From: CBDUXP01 sp965371225 [NCBI: uncultured bacterium]
GTDB taxonomy: Bacteria; Abyssobacteria; SURF-5; CBDUXP01
Assembly (NCBI GenBank): GCA_965371225.1
Contig: CBDUXP010000057.1
Location: forward strand, 1-24,557
Length of the DNA stretch: 24,557 nt
Reading direction: 5' to 3'
A program made the translations under genes and the position numbers. The notes under the pieces were generated by a model. The model did no database searches and was not told the origin of the DNA. It saw only the letters and a list, made by a program, of their open reading frames with translations. Below are positions 21,961 through 24,557 of the stretch, in pieces. Numbering within the stretch: position 1 is the first letter of the stretch; each line of letters begins with the position of its first letter.

Positions 21961-23073
21961 CTAGTCGCCGGAGATGGTCTTGACGATCTTCCCCTTGGAT
22001 CGGCTGATTTCGATCAATTCCGGCATGGCGGCCTCGGCGATGTCGTCGCCCACCATGCGGTCGCCTTCCTCTTTCATGGCTTCCAAGTCCACCCAGAACG
22101 CGTACTGGTCCTCCGTCCGTTCGGAGATGAGGCCGCCCTTCTGGAGCGTCTTGATCAGCACGCGGAAGATATTGGTGCCTTCCTTCATCATCTCGCGGCG
22201 GTCGTCATCCGAAATGGCTTCCATCACGGCCCCGCGGACCCATTCCCAGTCCAGGTCGAACTTCGTGTACATGAGCCGCTTCTGATACGAATTCGCCAAG
22301 TTTTCCCGCAGGACGCTGAACGTCTTCGCCGCCCAGTCTTCCGCCTGGGCGAGTTCGGGTTCCGACATTTCGGGCACCGCGCTGTCGGCCCAAATCTTGC
22401 CGAACTTGTGATGGAACGCCTCGTCCGTCATGGTGAGCTGGCAGAGGCGGCGCAGGAGCGGGTCCGTGGCGCGCTGGTAGAAAGTGGCGAAGGCGCCCAT
22501 GGCCAGCCCTTCCACCATCATCTGCATGCCGATGACCTTCTTGTACACCTCGTCGGTCTGCACCATCTCGGTGAGCAGCCCGCCCAGGGTGTCGCCCGCG
22601 GGATAGGGGCCCTCGGGGAAGCGGGAATGCACGTACTTCGTGAACGCGTGGACGTGCCGCGCTTCTTCGCGCGCCTGATTGGACACGTACTCCTGGGCCC
22701 CGGGATCGACGAACAGGTCGCAGAGGCTGACGGAAAGCTGGAACGCGCCTTGCTCCCCGTGGAGAATCTGGCTGACGCTCCAGCGCGCCGACTCGTGGCA
22801 GAACTGAATCTTCTGCTCCTCGGTGAGCTTGTCGGCCACCGCCGTGTTCAGTTCGAAGGGGAAGTCCTCCGGCACGATCGTGCACCCGTCTTCCAACGGC
22901 TGCTCAAAATTGATGTAGTCCGGATCGTTCGGGTCCCAGAAATGTTCGTCGGTTCGCTGAATGATCTCGTCGAAATACGGCGAGCGGCGCGCGTACCGGG
23001 TGACGTCGATCATGGTGTCGAAGTCGCCGCGGCCGACGGTTTCGTACGTGGAAATGTGCGCAGTCGTAGCCAT
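21961..23073 (-). CDS. Ferritin-like diiron carboxylate protein, oxygenase/desaturase-like
   Basis: 370 residues from ATG 23073, set by GGAGGT 7 nt upstream. The four-helix bundle carries a complete diiron ligand set: Glu107 (HGEQGA), Glu137-x2-His140 (EEARH), Glu188 (MVEGLAMG) and Glu218-x2-His221 (TDEAFHHKFG), with an extra His222. Spacing between the two halves is the same (107/137 and 188/218). This matches the E, ExxH, E, ExxH pattern of ferritin-like oxygenases and R2-like proteins; AurF-like N-oxygenase or a desaturase/hydroxylase is conceivable. N-terminal FWDPNDPDYINFEQP is a distinctive lead-in. No signal peptide. The neighbouring acyl-CoA dehydrogenase suggests an acyl-CoA or fatty-acid-like substrate (inference). 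It needs an electron donor, none of which is seen in the window. Confidence 0.85.
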   Translation of the reverse strand: MATTAHISTYETVGRGDFDTMIDVTRYARRSPYFDEIIQRTDEHFWDPNDPDYINFEQPLEDGCTIVPEDFPFELNTAVADKLTEEQKIQFCHESARWSVSQILHGEQGAFQLSVSLCDLFVDPGAQEYVSNQAREEARHVHAFTKYVHSRFPEGPYPAGDTLGGLLTEMVQTDEVYKKVIGMQMMVEGLAMGAFATFYQRATDPLLRRLCQLTMTDEAFHHKFGKIWADSAVPEMSEPELAQAEDWAAKTFSVLRENLANSYQKRLMYTKFDLDWEWVRGAVMEAISDDDRREMMKEGTNIFRVLIKTLQKGGLISERTEDQYAFWVDLEAMKEEGDRMVGDDIAEAAMPELIEISRSKGKIVKTISGD

Positions 23074-23080
23074 CACCATC

Positions 23081-23086
23081 ACCTCC
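23081..23086 (-). promoter_or_regulatory. Shine-Dalgarno GGAGGT for the diiron gene
   Basis: Spaced 7 nt from ATG 23073 but only 1 nt from the upstream in-frame ATG 23079, which settles the start. Confidence 0.8.
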
Positions 23087-23229
23087 GGATCGCGCAGTGT
23101 CGCCCCTGCTCCCCCGGGGGCAGGTTCCGACGTTGGGGCGATCCCTCGAGTGCCCGCGGTGGCGAGCGGCCCGGCCTGCATGTGCAGTCCGGGACCCCAG
23201 GTGTCCCGCCGGCGGGCATCCCCTTGCAG

Positions 23230-23244
23230 AAACGAAATTCGTTT
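23230..23244. promoter_or_regulatory. 15-bp palindrome in the diiron gene leader
   Basis: AAACGAA, one centre base, TTCGTTT: a perfect 7-1-7 inverted repeat, about 16-30 nt downstream of the predicted transcript start. Likely operator for an unlinked regulator. Confidence 0.5.
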
Positions 23245-23265
23245 ATGCAGTTTCCAAACCCTCCA

Positions 23266-23294
23266 ATTCTATCACCCCGGCCCACGGGTCACAA
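23266..23294 (-). promoter_or_regulatory. Promoter for the diiron/acyl-CoA dehydrogenase operon
   Basis: Minus strand TTGTGA (23294-23289), 17-nt spacer, TAGAAT (23271-23266). The start near 23259 gives a leader of about 185 nt. Confidence 0.55.
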
Positions 23295-23408
23295 GGCGAG
23301 TCCGTGCTGAATCATCCACAGAATGAACGGGATTCAGGGGGAAGCGCCCGGGCTGAGCGTTCCCGGGTGTAACCACCCCGGATGAGGGGGCAGGCGGCAG
23401 ATCGGGGC

Positions 23409-24305
23409 TTAGTCCGCGCCAGTCTCGCTGGGATCCCACCCGCGGAAACCCTGTTGGGTCCACGGGGGCCGCGCGACCGCCTCACGCACGGCCTGCAGGG
23501 CGTCCGGCTCGCAACTCACCGAATCCACCCCCAGGTCCAGGTAGCGCCGCAGCAGATCCGGGGGCAAGCCATTGGCACTGCACACCGCGGTCTCGATGCC
23601 GGCCTGGGCGCACACGGCCGTAGCCCCGGCAATGAGCCGGATGACCGCCGGATGGGCCGGGTCGCACTCGACTGGGAGGTCCGGGTGTGCGGCGTCGATC
23701 CCGACGGTGAGTTCCGCCAAGTGATCCGCGCAGAACGAGACGCACTGCACCCCCGCGTCGATGAACGTTTCGATGCACAAGGCGGCAGCGGGCGTCTCCA
23801 CGAGGATGCCGAGACCGCACGCCTCCCCCAACCCGGCGCCGTCGCGCATCAACTGGGCGGCGCGCAACTGCCCGGGATCGTGCACGCGGGGCAACAGCAC
23901 GCTGAGGCGTTCATACCCCGCCTCGTGCACCTGGCGAAAGGCCATCCACTGCGCCGCATGGTGTTCGGGCCACGCCAAGTCCCGGCGAATGCCGCGCCGG
24001 CCCAACGCCGGATTCGGTTCGGCTACCTCGTCGCTGCCCCGGAGGCCGTGCAACGCGGAGGTGGGGAAGTCCAGCGTCCGGACCCACACGGGGCCCTCCG
24101 GGAACGCCTGGCACATGGGAAGCAGGTGGGCGCTGAGCAGCTCGGCATAGCCCGCGGCCCCCCGCTCCTCCAGCAGGCAGCGCGGATGGGTTCCCGTCGC
24201 GAGGATGGCGGATTCGAGACACGCGAGACCCACCCCTTCGGCCCCGTCGCGGGCGGCATCCGGGGCGCCGGCCGCCTCGGTCAGGGTGACGCGGATGCTT
24301 GGCAT
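23409..24305 (-). CDS. Orphan PEP-utilising-enzyme C-terminal (TIM-barrel) domain protein
   Basis: 298 residues from ATG 24305; the open frame upstream would run antisense into rnpB and is not used. The domain is the PEP-binding barrel of PTS enzyme I, PEP synthase and pyruvate phosphate dikinase, here alone without the swivelling His or ATP-binding domains. GAEGVGLACLESAIL, VWVRTLDF (Arg76), EPNPALGRRGIRRDL (Arg103, Arg107), GILVETPAAALCIETF (Glu170, a metal ligand) and TAVCSANG (Cys242, the proton-donor position) are recognisable. Where the families have a GTND motif, this has CADH: the Asn becomes Asp194 and the metal-binding Asp becomes His195. The Cys-Gly-Glu motif is also changed to Cys-Ser-Ala. 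It may be a non-canonical lyase or a binding protein. It is divergent from rnpB. Confidence 0.8.
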   Translation of the reverse strand: MPSIRVTLTEAAGAPDAARDGAEGVGLACLESAILATGTHPRCLLEERGAAGYAELLSAHLLPMCQAFPEGPVWVRTLDFPTSALHGLRGSDEVAEPNPALGRRGIRRDLAWPEHHAAQWMAFRQVHEAGYERLSVLLPRVHDPGQLRAAQLMRDGAGLGEACGLGILVETPAAALCIETFIDAGVQCVSFCADHLAELTVGIDAAHPDLPVECDPAHPAVIRLIAGATAVCAQAGIETAVCSANGLPPDLLRRYLDLGVDSVSCEPDALQAVREAVARPPWTQQGFRGWDPSETGAD

Positions 24306-24445
24306 GGGCCGCCTCTGTCGGTAGGGGACCGTGGGACCGGGCACCGGATTTCCCCACAGCAGGCGCGAATCCGGGGCGGATGGATGAGTGGCAGCACGGC
24401 GGGTGGCGCGCAGCGTACCACAGGCCGCCGGGGACGCCATGGGGG

Positions 24446-24454
24446 TGCTACACT
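24446..24454 (+). promoter_or_regulatory. Extended -10 promoter of rnpB
   Basis: TGC followed by TACACT (24449-24454): an extended -10 that can work without a good -35 (none is visible). The predicted start, about 24461, fits the length of a type-A RNase P 5' arm. Confidence 0.5.
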
Positions 24455-24460
24455 GGCCGG

Positions 24461-24557
24461 GCGGCGGGAGCCGGGTGGACGGTCGCGGCGGCTGCGTGCA
24501 GCCGTCGAGGAAAGTCCGGGCTCCACAGGGCACGGTGCTTGGTAACGCCAAGGCGGG
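24461..24557 (+). ncRNA. rnpB: RNase P RNA, type A, 5' part (cut by the window edge)
   Basis: GAGGAAAGTCCGGGCTCCAC beginning at 24507, followed by GGTGCTTGGTAACGCCAAGG, is the hallmark conserved core of bacterial RNase P RNA. Upstream, CGGCTG/CAGCCG at 24489-24504 forms the P3 hairpin and GGGAGCCGGGTGGACGGTCG the P1/P2 strand. The RNA cleaves 5' leaders from precursor tRNAs with protein RnpA. Only about 97 nt are inside the window; the rest continues to the right. The 5' end is estimated from the promoter, so it may be off by a few bases. It is antisense to the extended ORF of the PEP-domain gene, which is why that gene's start is placed at 24305. Confidence 0.93.

Larger units (their letters stand above)
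23074..23408 (-). other. 335-nt intergenic region, 5' leader of the diiron operon
   Basis: It contains the promoter, the palindrome and a GGGAC/GTCCC stem near 23186-23202 with the CCCGCCGGCGGG self-complementary stretch after it. I recognise no known riboswitch. Small ORFs here look like noise. Confidence 0.5.

Noticed and set aside
24306-24551. N-terminal extension of the PEP-domain protein to 24551
   Set aside because: It would be antisense to rnpB and its promoter, and its translation is Pro/Arg-rich without family similarity.

Overview
This is a high-GC bacterial chromosomal segment with densely packed genes, many GTG starts and many stop/start overlaps of a few bases. It carries housekeeping genes: meso-diaminopimelate and D-Ala-D-Ala synthesis, DNA polymerase IV, and the 5' end of a class-A RNase P RNA. 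That points to a free-living, peptidoglycan-containing bacterium. I cannot assign a phylum from sequence alone; it reads like one of the poorly cultured high-GC lineages.

Region 1 (1-4055, + strand) is phage-like. A 5'-truncated tail-fibre-like protein has 90-bp tandem repeats and two LamG-type lectin domains. It is followed by a membrane-anchored virion-like protein and a run of very small, mostly overlapping genes, three of which encode single-span membrane proteins. No integrase or attachment site is visible; the rest of the element would lie to the left of the window.

Region 2 (4076-11335) is ordinary bacterial chromosome. In order: a two-span membrane protein overlapping dinB; a secreted protein of unknown function on the other strand, with its own promoter; a GNAT-dapF-ddl operon; and an MFS plus EamA transporter pair. 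The DapF lacks the second catalytic cysteine. The EamA gene has a roughly 210-nt leader with a possible small upstream ORF and a strong hairpin.

Region 3 (11677-16844) is regulatory. It holds a tiny 75-aa gene that looks leaderless, with a near-consensus promoter and its own terminator; an HDOD protein overlapping a GAF-PAS histidine kinase; an XRE-S24 (CI/UmuD-like) self-cleaving repressor with a 19-bp palindromic operator in its promoter; a divergent small HTH-like protein; and a zinc-ribbon protein.

Region 4 (17096-20593) holds a cytoplasmic sulfite-oxidase-fold molybdoenzyme divergent from an HTTM-DCC fusion membrane protein, then a truncated Gfo/Idh/MocA fragment (probably leaderless) overlapping a membrane-anchored SGNH-like protein.

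Region 5 (20720-24557) contains a ferritin-like diiron protein and an acyl-CoA dehydrogenase in one operon, separated by an intercistronic terminator and preceded by a promoter with a 15-bp palindrome. Then comes an orphan PEP-utilising-enzyme TIM-barrel domain with altered metal-site residues, divergent from rnpB, which runs off the right edge.

The most unusual elements are the leaderless small gene, the S24 repressor with its operator, the diiron/acyl-CoA dehydrogenase pair with its palindrome, the Cys-to-Ser DapF, and the orphan PEP-binding domain. No CRISPR array, transposase, tRNA or rRNA was seen.
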